A stretch of DNA of 64,000 nt from Ilyonectria destructans. Its lineage: Eukaryota > Ascomycota > Sordariomycetes > Hypocreales > Nectriaceae. Made by a program: the position numbers and the translations under genes. The stretch lies in contig JAHEWK010000001.1 of assembly GCA_020740775.1 (NCBI GenBank), positions 2,232,001-2,296,000 on the forward strand, read 5' to 3'. The notes under the pieces are model-generated. The model saw only the letters and a program-made list of their open reading frames with translations, was not told the origin of the DNA and made no database searches. Numbering within the stretch: position 1 is the first letter of the stretch; each line of letters starts with the position of its first letter. Of this stretch, positions 21,525-36,649 are shown one piece after another.

Positions 21525-23924
21525 ATGACTACGCTAGCATCTATCCCGAAATCAAATAATGGGTTATCCCAATCAATCGACCAGGCAAACCCTGGCCATC
21601 GGATCCCGTCATTTGAGAGACTTCGGTCCCGATCGCGGGTGGTTTTCCTATCCAGACGTCCAACCCGTGCAAGGTACTCGAGGAAAAAGGCTCGAAGCGA
21701 ATCTGGCTCTCAGCAGCTGTCTTCCAACTCCACGGCCTCGGATCCTACGCCACTAGGCAACACCAAACGGAACATGAGCACCAACAAGGAGGTAAAAAGT
21801 CGAAACGATCAAACACACAACTGCCATGCACCTAGTGGAATTATCTCAGATCCGAAAGGTTTTGAAAACAAGCACCTCAGTCATTCTGTGCCCGCTGCCA
21901 ACGGAACACCTTTTGACGTTTCACCTCAAAGTCTCGAATTGCCGGAAACGCCTGGATCCGGGCCTTGTGACGAGGTGAGCAGCACAGCCAACTTTGATGG
22001 GCAGCATGGAATTACATCGACGACCACCCCGAAGCATACCCCGAATCTGTCACAGATGTATCGACCTTGTGAAACCACTGTTATTGAGAAACACTTACAA
22101 CACCCTTCTCACGAACCAGTATACGATACTCCACACAGGGTTACAAGCCCCTTGCGGCGATCTGGGGTCGACAATCTACTTGTGGAGACGATCGCTCGGA
22201 ACGTTGCTCAACAACTCCAGATGTTGTCCATCAGGAGTGAGCCAAGATCTGATCGACAGACTCCCCGGGACTCAGATGAACAGTCCCCTGGATCGTATCG
22301 CAACTCCTCTAGAACCTCAAGCCAGCGAGTAGCTTTGGATCGTTTCACACGAGAACTCCAGAGATATGCTGAACATACTAGAGCTAGGGGCAGGTTGCCC
22401 ATCTTCACACCTACGCCAACAAAGTCCGGTGCAACTCTCCGCACAGTATCTGCTCTTGTCCCTTTCCGGTCCGAGTTCAAGGCTGCCGGCTTGGCTGTGA
22501 CATCCAAGGATCAAGCAACACCCCACCCTCGTCGTACCAGGGCCAGAGCGATTCGAGCTACTCGACCACCGCAGCTTCCCAAGCTTTCCATCAAGGAGAC
22601 ACATCTGAGTCAACTGGACGGGAATGATGGATGCTGTCCTAGCTCAAACACGGAGATTTCGTTCACTGGACCAAGCAATATGGATGAATGGAGATATGCC
22701 ATGATGGATGAATCAGTCCCTCGCAGACACCAGAAGCCCTTGATTAGCAGAGCACCCAAATCCAAATGCCTTCCTTGCATCCGGAATTATCATGAATCGC
22801 CAGAATGGGGGTGCCTTCAGATTCCACAGAAGTCGCAATTGCGAATTCATGCACCCGAACCTGTCACCAGAGCGCCGCACGTCGTTAGTGACATGACATC
22901 AAAGATGGCCAAGCTTCCAACTAAAGCTTCTGTTCCGGAGTGGAGACGTTTACCTGCACCTCATATCGTTTATCCACATCATCATCGACAAGGTCCTCGT
23001 ACGAAGGTCAACAATACAGCTGACCGAGTTCATCGGGCGGGACCTGGAAGAGAGCGTCCCACAGGGGCATCGTCCGGGTCAAGGCAGTCGATCCCTGTGA
23101 CAGGCCTTCGCCGAGAGTCGATGACATTACCTTGGCAAGTTGCCGATGCTGGATCATTCCCTGGCAAACGTTCAATCGAGAGATCCAACCTCAACAGGCA
23201 GCGGACTCGGACAGTCAAGGTAACTAGCACACCAAATGCCAGGCTTCCGATAGCTCAGCTGAAAGAGGTCAACTGTCAGAAACCAGCTCGCCATTCCCCA
23301 CGACGCTACCAAAGTGTACCTAACTACGACATAACTAAAGATTTGCAAAAAGTGAAGGCGTACCAGAAGCCTTTGCCAAATCTACCATCGACACCGAATC
23401 GAGACACTGGCACGCCCCCTAGGATTGAATCAGTAGCTGAACCAGCAATAGAAATATCAGCTAAGGGCAAAGGGACCGAGGAAGCGAGGAAAACAGCCCA
23501 GAAAACTCAAGGCTGCCAACTTGAACCCCATCCTTCCCATCAACATGTTAACCCCCACGCTCGAGGATACTCGGGTCAAACTCCTGCCCGACCAAACATC
23601 CCCCAGAGAATGTCATCGATGAAGGGGAGTCTCCACTCGGCCAACTGGGAGGACTGTGATGGCAAGGTCATGGATCGTGATGTGTTGAGGGGCTTGCATA
23701 TTGCAGCATCCGCAGCATGCGACGAGAGGGTTGATGCCCTGATCCGCCAGAAGACGGGGTTACAGATTCGGCGATTTCTAGTTGACTTGATGCCGATTGA
23801 GAACCTAGGGGATACGCCATTGCCGAAGATGAATGAGCAGCAGGCGAGGAGGAGGGCTGAAATAAGAAAGGTGAAGCAAAGGGTCCGACGGTCTCGGGAG
23901 GCGCGGAAGTCAATGATGGCGTGA
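21525..23924 (+). CDS. Hypothetical protein, 799 residues, low complexity and basic
   Basis: A single uninterrupted frame starts at the ATG at 21525; the frame is also open for about 18 codons upstream but without an ATG. I do not recognise the protein. It is rich in Ser, Pro, Thr, Arg and Gln, looks mostly disordered, and has no signal peptide or membrane segment. Two features stand out: a moderately ordered C-terminal region (RDVLRGLHIAASAACDERVD, RQKTGLQIRRFLVDLMPIEN) and a highly basic end (ARRRAEIRKVKQRVRRSREA) resembling a nuclear localisation or RNA/DNA-binding tail. It is probably a lineage-specific fungal protein. The length of the open frame in GC-moderate DNA makes chance unlikely. 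Confidence 0.75.
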   Translation: MTTLASIPKSNNGLSQSIDQANPGHRIPSFERLRSRSRVVFLSRRPTRARYSRKKARSESGSQQLSSNSTASDPTPLGNTKRNMSTNKEVKSRNDQTHNCHAPSGIISDPKGFENKHLSHSVPAANGTPFDVSPQSLELPETPGSGPCDEVSSTANFDGQHGITSTTTPKHTPNLSQMYRPCETTVIEKHLQHPSHEPVYDTPHRVTSPLRRSGVDNLLVETIARNVAQQLQMLSIRSEPRSDRQTPRDSDEQSPGSYRNSSRTSSQRVALDRFTRELQRYAEHTRARGRLPIFTPTPTKSGATLRTVSALVPFRSEFKAAGLAVTSKDQATPHPRRTRARAIRATRPPQLPKLSIKETHLSQLDGNDGCCPSSNTEISFTGPSNMDEWRYAMMDESVPRRHQKPLISRAPKSKCLPCIRNYHESPEWGCLQIPQKSQLRIHAPEPVTRAPHVVSDMTSKMAKLPTKASVPEWRRLPAPHIVYPHHHRQGPRTKVNNTADRVHRAGPGRERPTGASSGSRQSIPVTGLRRESMTLPWQVADAGSFPGKRSIERSNLNRQRTRTVKVTSTPNARLPIAQLKEVNCQKPARHSPRRYQSVPNYDITKDLQKVKAYQKPLPNLPSTPNRDTGTPPRIESVAEPAIEISAKGKGTEEARKTAQKTQGCQLEPHPSHQHVNPHARGYSGQTPARPNIPQRMSSMKGSLHSANWEDCDGKVMDRDVLRGLHIAASAACDERVDALIRQKTGLQIRRFLVDLMPIENLGDTPLPKMNEQQARRRAEIRKVKQRVRRSREARKSMMA

Positions 23925-24397
23925 CCCTGATCATTACTGATGCTTGGCCGCGACGCATTGCGTTGAGTTATTGACATGTATTATCACACGAAGGCTTTGT
24001 ATACTTGACTTCCCTGTTCATAGAACATGGTGTATTATAAATAAAAAGTGCATGGCACTAGGCCGCTGTCGGTGTATCAACATAAATTCAAGAGACAGTT
24101 TTGGGGGGATAATGCAAACCAATCCCCAAGTCATAATTGAATGATATGTCGTTGGCCTGAAGCCTTACGAGCGTTGTAGTGTAGGACAAGCAGGGAATGT
24201 AGAGGTGGGGTAATCGACCTGTGGTGATGTTGTACGCGGCCACCTGCACAGCCCGTGGCTGACCTCTCTCTCACACATCGGTGACGACGACGCCGTCAAC
24301 ACCATCAACTTGTATCGCCTCGCTCTGCCTCACTCTGCCTCACTTCTGAGACGTCACGAGATTACCTCTGCTAAAAGGAAGAGCTTCGCTAGTGGCT

Positions 24398-24982
24398 ATG
24401 GACCCCAACGAGTTCTCTGCTGCAGACATCGCGGCCTACCGGGCCAATTTCACAGTCGCTGAGGACCAGCATGGGCATTTCCAACAATGCTGGTCACATC
24501 AGAATTGCGACGGCTGTCTCGACACTGCGCGGTGTAGCTGGTGTCCGTATGTATGTATCCCATCATTCTCTCATATTGTGTCTATCAATATGATATCGAC
24601 GTACTCATACCTGTCCTAGACCTGGTCGTGTGTTCCCAATTCGCACTTGATTCCGGCGCTGGCGCCGGCCTATGATGAGAACATATGCCCGCACTGGGCC
24701 GAGCGGTGGGAGATCCGCACCCGGCCGCTCGGATGCCATGTTTCGACCATTACCACCCTCACGACAATCGTGACAATTGCGTCTACTCTTGCGTTCGTGG
24801 GGTTGGTCTTTGGCTTGGTCCTTGGCATCCGTCGACTCCGTCGTTACAATAAAGAGCACCCCGGGTGGTGGCGACTCCTCAGGCGTCGCTGGTGGTCTGC
24901 TCTACGGCGGAGGGGTGGGGAGGAAGAGCCGCTCCTCGGAGAAGGAAATCGGCCGCGTCAAGCAAATGGCGAAGTACCGTAA
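24398..24982 (+). CDS. Small cysteine-rich (PSI-like) single-pass membrane protein
   Basis: Two exons (24398-24550, 24620-24982) give 171 residues. The first ~90 residues hold a cysteine cluster (QCWSHQNCDGCLDTARCSWC across the intron to SCVP, then ENICPHWAERWEIRTRPLGC) resembling a plexin-semaphorin-integrin (PSI) domain. One membrane segment follows (TIASTLAFVGLVFGLVLGI), then a basic tail (RRLRRYNKEHPGWWRLLRRR) and an acidic EEEPLLG. The positive-inside rule puts the Cys-rich part outside or in the lumen. No N-terminal signal peptide is visible, and an in-frame stop precedes the ATG, so it would be a reverse signal-anchor protein unless an upstream exon was missed. An NFT sequon lies at residue 17. 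Function unknown. Confidence 0.75.
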
Positions 24983-25103
24983 AGGTGACATCTGCGCGGG
25001 ATCAGAGCCCATCGCAGCTACGGGGACTCTTACGACTGGCCAGGAAGCGACTGACACGAACGCATGGACAATCATTTAATGCATTGACACTTCCATCAAC
25101 ACT

Positions 25104-25394
25104 CTAGCCAGAGCTTACAGGTGGAATTATGGCCACCTCGTCCGCTTCCTGGATTACGGTATCGTCGGCACCCTCTTCACCCGACACGTCTACATAGTCG
25201 AGATTGACGGTGACGAGGCAAGAGTCAAGCACCTTGGCCTTTATGCCGGGATACCGTGACTCCAGTTCGGCGAAGAGATTCCGGAGGGGAAGCATCGCGG
25301 GAAGGGCTTCGTGATCTTTACCGGTATAGGAACCGGCGCTGGCAAAGTAGAGGATGTTGAAGTGACCTGGAGGGGGCTTCGCTGCCGACGCCAT
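25104..25394 (-). CDS. Molybdopterin synthase sulfur-carrier subunit (MOCS2A/CnxG)
   Basis: A single exon of 96 residues. This MoaD-like ubiquitin-fold protein carries sulfur as a C-terminal thiocarboxylate for converting precursor Z to molybdopterin, needed by nitrate reductase and xanthine dehydrogenase. FNILYFASAGSYTG, LRNLFAELESRYPGIKAKVL and DEVAIIPPVSSG fit the family. The protein ends Ser-Gly where bacterial MoaD ends Gly-Gly; the terminal Gly that receives sulfur is present. The gene lies 121 nt from the convergent membrane-protein gene. The start is the first ATG giving the family N-terminus. Confidence 0.9.
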   Translation of the reverse strand: MASAAKPPPGHFNILYFASAGSYTGKDHEALPAMLPLRNLFAELESRYPGIKAKVLDSCLVTVNLDYVDVSGEEGADDTVIQEADEVAIIPPVSSG

Positions 25395-26076
25395 CGCGGT
25401 GGTAATCTGTCTAAAAAGTTCTTCGACATGTTAGCCGCAATGTTCCTTCTGCAAATGATGACAATGAAGAGGAGCGAGGAGATTTGGGTCAGAGATCTTG
25501 GTGATAAATGGTACATCAATGTATGTTTCAGGTAATACATGCTAAAAGCATCATTCCCAATGGTGTGTAGAAGAGGTGAGATGATGTGACTTACCAAAGG
25601 AGATGTTGTTGTTTGTAGAAGCCTGCGTGTTCGTTAGTTGGCAGAGAGGAAGAAAAAAGACTTGTCCTCCCCCCCGCCGAATTTGAAGGTATTCATTTTC
25701 ACGTGACCGGAACATCAATGAGTACCCTGGACTTCCAGGGAAATTCGGTTCACATTGTCTCGCAGGATGCGGACGGGATAGGAAAAGGCGGTCGATGCGA
25801 GACGTGATCGTAAAAGCTGCATCGATTCTGGTCGAGGGGCTTTATAAACTCGGGCGAGACCTGAAGATCAAAAATCACTTTTCGTGGTCGGATTCCATGC
25901 TGCAGAAGAATTGTTCTGGATTCGCAATGCCAGATCCGTGACTCCTCTAACAAATGAAACTGAGGTGCGGGTGATGCAGCCCCAGGCAATGTCCCAATAC
26001 AAGGCGCGCCCGCCTCAGCATGCAAAGACCATCCGTCGTCCAATGTCCAAGCCCCCTTACTCCTCGATCGCAACGT
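25395..26076. other. Gap between MOCS2A and RPS28
   Basis: Both flanking genes lie on the minus strand, so this holds the RPS28 3' end and the MOCS2A promoter and leader. Nothing else could be supported. A purine-rich run (GGAAGAAAAAAGA) lies near 25649-25661. Confidence 0.45.
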
Positions 26077-26462
26077 TTATCGCAGTCTTCGGGCCTCACG
26101 CTCGGACTCGAGCAGGCAGAGAATGTCGTCCTCACGAACTAGATTGGGGGGTCGCTGGTCAGCACACCACACACACTCACACACCATTGTCTGGTCGTCC
26201 ATCGATGGGGATTCGTCTCTGTATCGTACCTGGGCCCTTGACGTTTCGAATAATGGATCGGGTCTGGTCGTCCATGAACTCGACGCGCACCTGGGTGACA
26301 CCACCACGAGAACCTAAACAGCGGTCAGGTCCAATAGTCCTTTCGTTGGGGGTATGTTTTTGTGTGTTTTTATTCGACATCGAATTATCGTGGGGACGCA
26401 CCGGTTCGACCGAGGACTCGGGTAACCTTGACAAGCTTGACGGGGGTCTTGGAGGAATCCAT
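26077..26462 (-). CDS. RPS28: 40S ribosomal protein S28
   Basis: Three exons (26462-26402, 26313-26230, 26138-26077) give 68 residues, the normal length for eS28. It lies near the mRNA exit of the small subunit. The protein reads [20 protein letters not shown] in exon 1, [20 protein letters not shown] in exon 2, and [20 protein letters not shown] in exon 3, almost identical to eS28 of other eukaryotes. Both introns are in phase 1. The short multi-exon layout is usual for fungal ribosomal protein genes, which often also have an intron in the 5' leader; none could be confirmed here. Confidence 0.96.
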
Positions 26463-26912
26463 TTTTGCGTCCTGGAGTTTGTGAGCTGGGAGTAATGGCG
26501 TGGGATCGAGGGTGTCGCCGTACTGTAAGAAGATGTGGATGTCGGTGGTCACGTACTTGAGCTGTAAAGTGAGGCTTGATTGGGACTGAACTTTTTGGTG
26601 AGATTGTCAGGGTTTTCGTGTGCCAAAGCCCTTACCCCACCACCGCAGCCGAAGTCCAGTGTGGTTGGTGGATGATCGGGAGAAATATTGTTCCGGGACT
26701 GCAACGCTGTCTCCTTGGACGCCTAATTCTCAGCCACTGTGGCGCTAAACTCCTTAGCCTGGACTTCTTAGCAAGGTCGGTGTCTTGTCATCAACGTGTC
26801 ACAGTGTACAATAGATACAGTCAAGTGAGCATTCCAAATCGTCTTTAATCATACAGACTTCTTGGAGGTGCTAGGAAAGCTCTCAATGGGGTATCTGTGT
26901 AATGCTTCGTCA
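26463..26912. other. Gap between RPS28 and dynactin p50
   Basis: This holds the RPS28 promoter and leader on the minus strand and the 3' flank of the dynactin gene. A CTTACAGT-like word near 26521-26530 on the minus strand could be a 5'-leader splice acceptor, but it was not proven. Confidence 0.4.
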
Positions 26913-28290
26913 TTATAAATCCGCAATCCGCTCTTCAAGATCCTTCACCCAACCCTCCATGACTGTCTTATTGTTTTCAACTGCAACACTGCTGTCCTTC
27001 ATGGCCGCCTCAATCTTCTCCAGACCCTCGTTCCACTGCTTGAGCTCCGCCGTCATCTCCGCTTGCTGGGTCTCAATGTGGCTCAGGGTCTCGCCAGCTG
27101 TGGCAGCGTCGGCGTGGATTGCTCTCAGTGACCGCAGTCGGTCGAGTAAGGGGGGAAGGATGGGGGTGAGGTTCTCGATCGTGGGTAGAATTCCGTAGAG
27201 TGCGTTGATCTTGGCTTCTTGTTCGGACTCTTCCGATGGAGTCGAGGGAGCATGTCGGCCAAGCTCTTCTCGGAGAGACTTGGCCTTCTCTCGAGCATCG
27301 CTTAGCTTTTCCTGCTCAGAGGCCAGAGTCCTCACTCGCCGACTAATAGCATCCAGATTAGCTGTAGATGCTTGTGCCAGAGTTGAGATCTGCTTGTTCA
27401 TGGAGTCGATGGTCGGAAGAATTGCTCGGGGGAGACCGCTCGCGTCGGCCTCCGGCATTAACGTGGAGCTGATTCCAAGCCCCTTTTCCAACATCAAAAG
27501 TCGGCGGTCAAAGTCGGCGGCCTTGGCTAGAGCATGGCTTTGTTCGTAAGTTGGCGCATAAGTAACGGTGTAGGTGGCGTTGTCTCCCAATGGTAGCTCC
27601 GAGGACTCTTCCTGGCTCGATTCGGGTCGTGCCTTTAACACATGAGGTGCAACCCGTGCACCCGTGGGCTTGGAGATCTCATCCAGGACTTGGCTGAGGG
27701 CAACCAGTCTCTCGTCGTTTGTGGCAGAATCGTCACTGTCTTTGTTCGAGCTCGTGGCCTTTCGCTTCGCATATTCATCCTTGGCTAGGGCCACTTCACG
27801 CTGGAGGCGGGCGATCCGTCGCTCGAGGCTCTCTTCATCGTCATCGTCGGAAAGGTCGCCTAGCTCTTCGGTTCCATCTTGTAGGATGCGCTGTCTGCGG
27901 CTCGACGCCTTGTACGATTTGCGCTTTCCATCGACTCGGTCCGAGAAATCGACCCCATTCGCGTCAAGGTTGGCCGGTAAGAAACGGGAGCGGGCCTCGT
28001 CTATTCGCAAGCGCGATCGCGAGATTCCGGCGGTGTCGTCCTCGATGTCGTAGAATTCGTCATCGGATTGGGTGCGCGCTGCGATGGTCTGGAGCTTCTG
28101 TGAGAAGGTGCCCGAGTGCGAACAGGATCGGTGGGCTCACAGGAACCGTGGAATTATCGTCTGTGAGCTCGGGGGTTTCATAGATGTCTGGAGCAGAATC
28201 CTTGATAGACGGTCAGAGCGGCAAGTACCATGTCCATGCAATGAAGCTCACCAAGTCTGGCAGCGCCGCGTATTTCCGGTTGAGAGCCAT
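26913..28290 (-). CDS. Dynactin subunit 2 (p50 dynamitin)
   Basis: Exons 28290-28252, 28200-28141 and 28097-26913 give 427 residues. Dynamitin forms part of the dynactin shoulder that links the Arp1 filament to p150Glued and supports dynein transport, important for nuclear migration in hyphae. The N-terminus MALNRKYAALPDLDSAPDIY is the typical Arp1-contacting leader. TQSDDEFYDIEDDTAG is acidic, and long heptad coiled coils follow (ESLERRIARLQREVALAKDE; DAISRRVRTLASEQEKLSDA; ETQQAEMTAELKQWNEGLEK). The first two exons are only 39 and 60 nt. A 675-nt divergent region separates it from the RTC4-domain gene. Confidence 0.9.
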
Positions 28291-28965
28291 TTTGTGCTAT
28301 CGGGAGGCGAGCCTGCGCAATGTTACCGACTGCAGGAAATTTGCCCAGTCTACCCAAGCGGTAGGTGAGCGGAATCGAAACACAAGAGCAAGATGAGGTT
28401 GAAAGATGGGGAACAAAGAGCGGGAGGCCATCGCAACGTCGGGAGTTGGATGGCCCGATCTCCAGGGGCTTCCAGCGACCTTCAGGCGCTAGCGGCGAGC
28501 ACTGGCACCTAGTAGCGCCTAGCTGTCCACTGATGTGGTGGGGGGCTCCACCTATGAGCCACCTATGAGCACCGTGCTCGGATTAAGTGAGGTCGGCTAT
28601 CCGGGCGCGTTGTCGACGCGTCGGGAAACTCCTGGTGCATCTGCTGCGCATATTCACCCGCAGCCAACGGATCGAGGGCCAGTTGACGCGGGGAGACGCT
28701 CTTTAACACCAGGTGGATGACCTGCTGCACTTGCATTACCGGATTTCCACCTTGCTCTGACAAACTGCCACTTCTTGCTTGATTCGAAGCAGCTGGGGGG
28801 CCTGACCGCACTCCCAACCCACCATCATTGTGCCGAGGGCGAGGCGACCAATCTTCAGCTGCATACGTACCTATACATGCAAGAGGCCACCGTTTTCTTT
28901 TTCCGGGAGCCGCTAACGACAAGGCTGAGGGAGACAAGGTTGAGGGAGACAAGGCTGGGGGAGAC
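28291..28965. promoter_or_regulatory. Divergent promoter region dynactin p50 / RTC4-like
   Basis: The interval must carry promoters for both genes. Its right edge (28918-28965) contains three to four copies of a 15-bp unit, GAGACAAGGCTGAGG with variants, ending at the RTC4-like ATG. It contains no separate gene that I can support. Confidence 0.5.
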
Positions 28966-30651
28966 ATGGCGTCTGGAAGATCGGGCTTGAGCCTCAAGCA
29001 GCGGCCTGCACCCCTCCTCAGCGTGGTGGGTGGCAAGCCAGTGGCCGGCCTCAAGTCAAAAGCCAAACTCATACAACCGGTCGAAGTCGATGCTGCCCCA
29101 TTGTCCAGCGACGATGAGGATGAGGCGCCTAGACCTGCTGGAATAGCTGGGCCCAGCCGCTCAGCCCGGTCACCGACGAGATCCTCTGATTCTGAGCCTG
29201 AGAATAGCTCCAGAGGAACTATCAAGCGCACCAACTTTGGAACCGCGGATGCCAGCAAATCTCAGAAAAGGGGAATGAGGAATGCGAGTTACTCTCGATC
29301 AAATGGCTTGGGGACAGGGGGTTCGGGGGATGGACCGTCCGCAAAGTCGAAACGACGCAAGCTGGACGACGGTGATGGCCAAGGGCCAGCTTCAAAGAAG
29401 TCAAGCCAGCCCAAGTCAATATCCAGTTCGGCCGATCATCTCACAGATGAACGAGGCTTCACCAAGAAACAAGCTGTCAAGTCAACATATGGAAAGAAGT
29501 ATGGCAGCTCTCAAGACTCACAGTCGAAGAAAGGTACCAGACTTCAATTTCCCGCCTCTAATGCCCTTGTTAACCCGAGAACAGTCAAGTCTGAAAATGC
29601 TCGCCCAAGAGCCAAGATTAAAGAGCCAGACTCTCTAGACAGCCCGAAGAAGCCAGCCAAGGCCAAGCTACGCGCCCCGTCGGATTCTATCTTGTCGTCA
29701 CCATCCAAAGCCGCACCCGCCCGGTTCATCAAGCAGTCGCAGGGCTCGAATGAAGGTTCAGAAGACCCGCTTGATTCCCCCATTCGCAAAACTGTCATAC
29801 GGAAAAAGGTTATGCAGGCCTCCAAGCAGAAGAAGCCCGGCACTGTTTGGAACGCACTGAGGCCGCCCGTGAAAAAGCGTCCAAAGTTCTTGATACCTGC
29901 GGAAATACCAGACTGCAGCCAAGAGAGCAGAGAGGACGACGATGGGAACCCAAAGAGTCCCCGATCGTCACTGTCGGATATTTCGGGTCTTTCGGACCTT
30001 TCAGACCTGGAAGGGCTTGGCAATTCTCAGTCGGTAACTGAAGCTTCATACGCAGGCGAAGGAGATCGCAAGGTGACAGAAGCAGAGTGCCCTTGGTGCG
30101 GTGACGTTGTTCCAGATGCCCTGCTAAAGGAATTCTCCAAGGGGAAACGGCTGAACGTGAGGATGCAGACTAAGTTCTGCCAGACACACAAGAAGCAGAC
30201 GGCCATGGATACTTGGCGTGAAAGGCAATATCCAGCCGAGATCCTGTGGCCTGCTCTCCAAATTCGATTTGAGGATCATCGTGATTTCCTCTTGGAAGTG
30301 GTCAGTGGCGAGCCGTCACACTTCCGCTCTATCCTCGCCAAGAAGATCGAGACGGGCAAGGCCCGGAGCCTCAAGAAGGAGGACAACCTGAACCCCGGGT
30401 ACTACGGTCCTCGGGGCTTCAACCTCATGTGCGACTACCTTGTCGGCGAGTTTGGCGACTTACTCAAGGAAAAGGCCGTGAGCGACCGTGTTATTGCTGG
30501 CCGTGGGTCAGCCTCCTTTATCGAATCTGTCCTGGTGGCCGAATTGGCTGTACGCTTGATCCAGGAGGACATGGATGTGTCGACTGAGGAGGCTAGAGAC
30601 ATCATGGAGGAGAGCAAGGCACTTGGTGAGATGATACACGAGGAAGTCTGA
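28966..30651 (+). CDS. RTC4-domain protein (restriction of telomere capping 4-like)
   Basis: A single exon of 561 residues from the ATG at 28966. The first ~370 residues are low-complexity and rich in Ser, Lys and Pro, with nuclear-localisation-like basic clusters (KSKRRKLDDGDG). The C-terminal region from about residue 375 (ECPWCGDVVPDALLKEF, FCQTHKKQTAMDTWRERQYP, GYYGPRGFNLMCDYL, ARDIMEESKALGEMIHEE) matches the Rtc4 domain, named for a yeast gene affecting telomere capping; its biochemical role is unclear. Cys-x2-Cys and Cys-x2-His pairs could bind zinc. The frame is open a further 46 codons upstream through 15-bp repeats but starts there without ATG. Confidence 0.82.
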   Translation: MASGRSGLSLKQRPAPLLSVVGGKPVAGLKSKAKLIQPVEVDAAPLSSDDEDEAPRPAGIAGPSRSARSPTRSSDSEPENSSRGTIKRTNFGTADASKSQKRGMRNASYSRSNGLGTGGSGDGPSAKSKRRKLDDGDGQGPASKKSSQPKSISSSADHLTDERGFTKKQAVKSTYGKKYGSSQDSQSKKGTRLQFPASNALVNPRTVKSENARPRAKIKEPDSLDSPKKPAKAKLRAPSDSILSSPSKAAPARFIKQSQGSNEGSEDPLDSPIRKTVIRKKVMQASKQKKPGTVWNALRPPVKKRPKFLIPAEIPDCSQESREDDDGNPKSPRSSLSDISGLSDLSDLEGLGNSQSVTEASYAGEGDRKVTEAECPWCGDVVPDALLKEFSKGKRLNVRMQTKFCQTHKKQTAMDTWRERQYPAEILWPALQIRFEDHRDFLLEVVSGEPSHFRSILAKKIETGKARSLKKEDNLNPGYYGPRGFNLMCDYLVGEFGDLLKEKAVSDRVIAGRGSASFIESVLVAELAVRLIQEDMDVSTEEARDIMEESKALGEMIHEEV

Positions 30652-30860
30652 CGACTGTACTGGTGGAGCGGGATCGTCATTGGATGACTGCAGGGTGTAG
30701 CATGAAGATGTATTTGCTTGGTTCCATAGCGAAGAACCCATGAGAGACAAGGAAAGACTTAAATGTAGCACGAGCTACATATGATAGGATCAATTTTGAA
30801 CCAGATTTATTCCATTTTGGCTCAATCTTTTGAGCTGGCTGGTCCTTGACTACAATATAT

Positions 30861-36649
<5,789 letters not shown>

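Noticed and set aside
28828..28965. N-terminal extension of the RTC4-like protein
   Set aside because: The frame is open but has no ATG before 28966, and it consists partly of tandem repeats.
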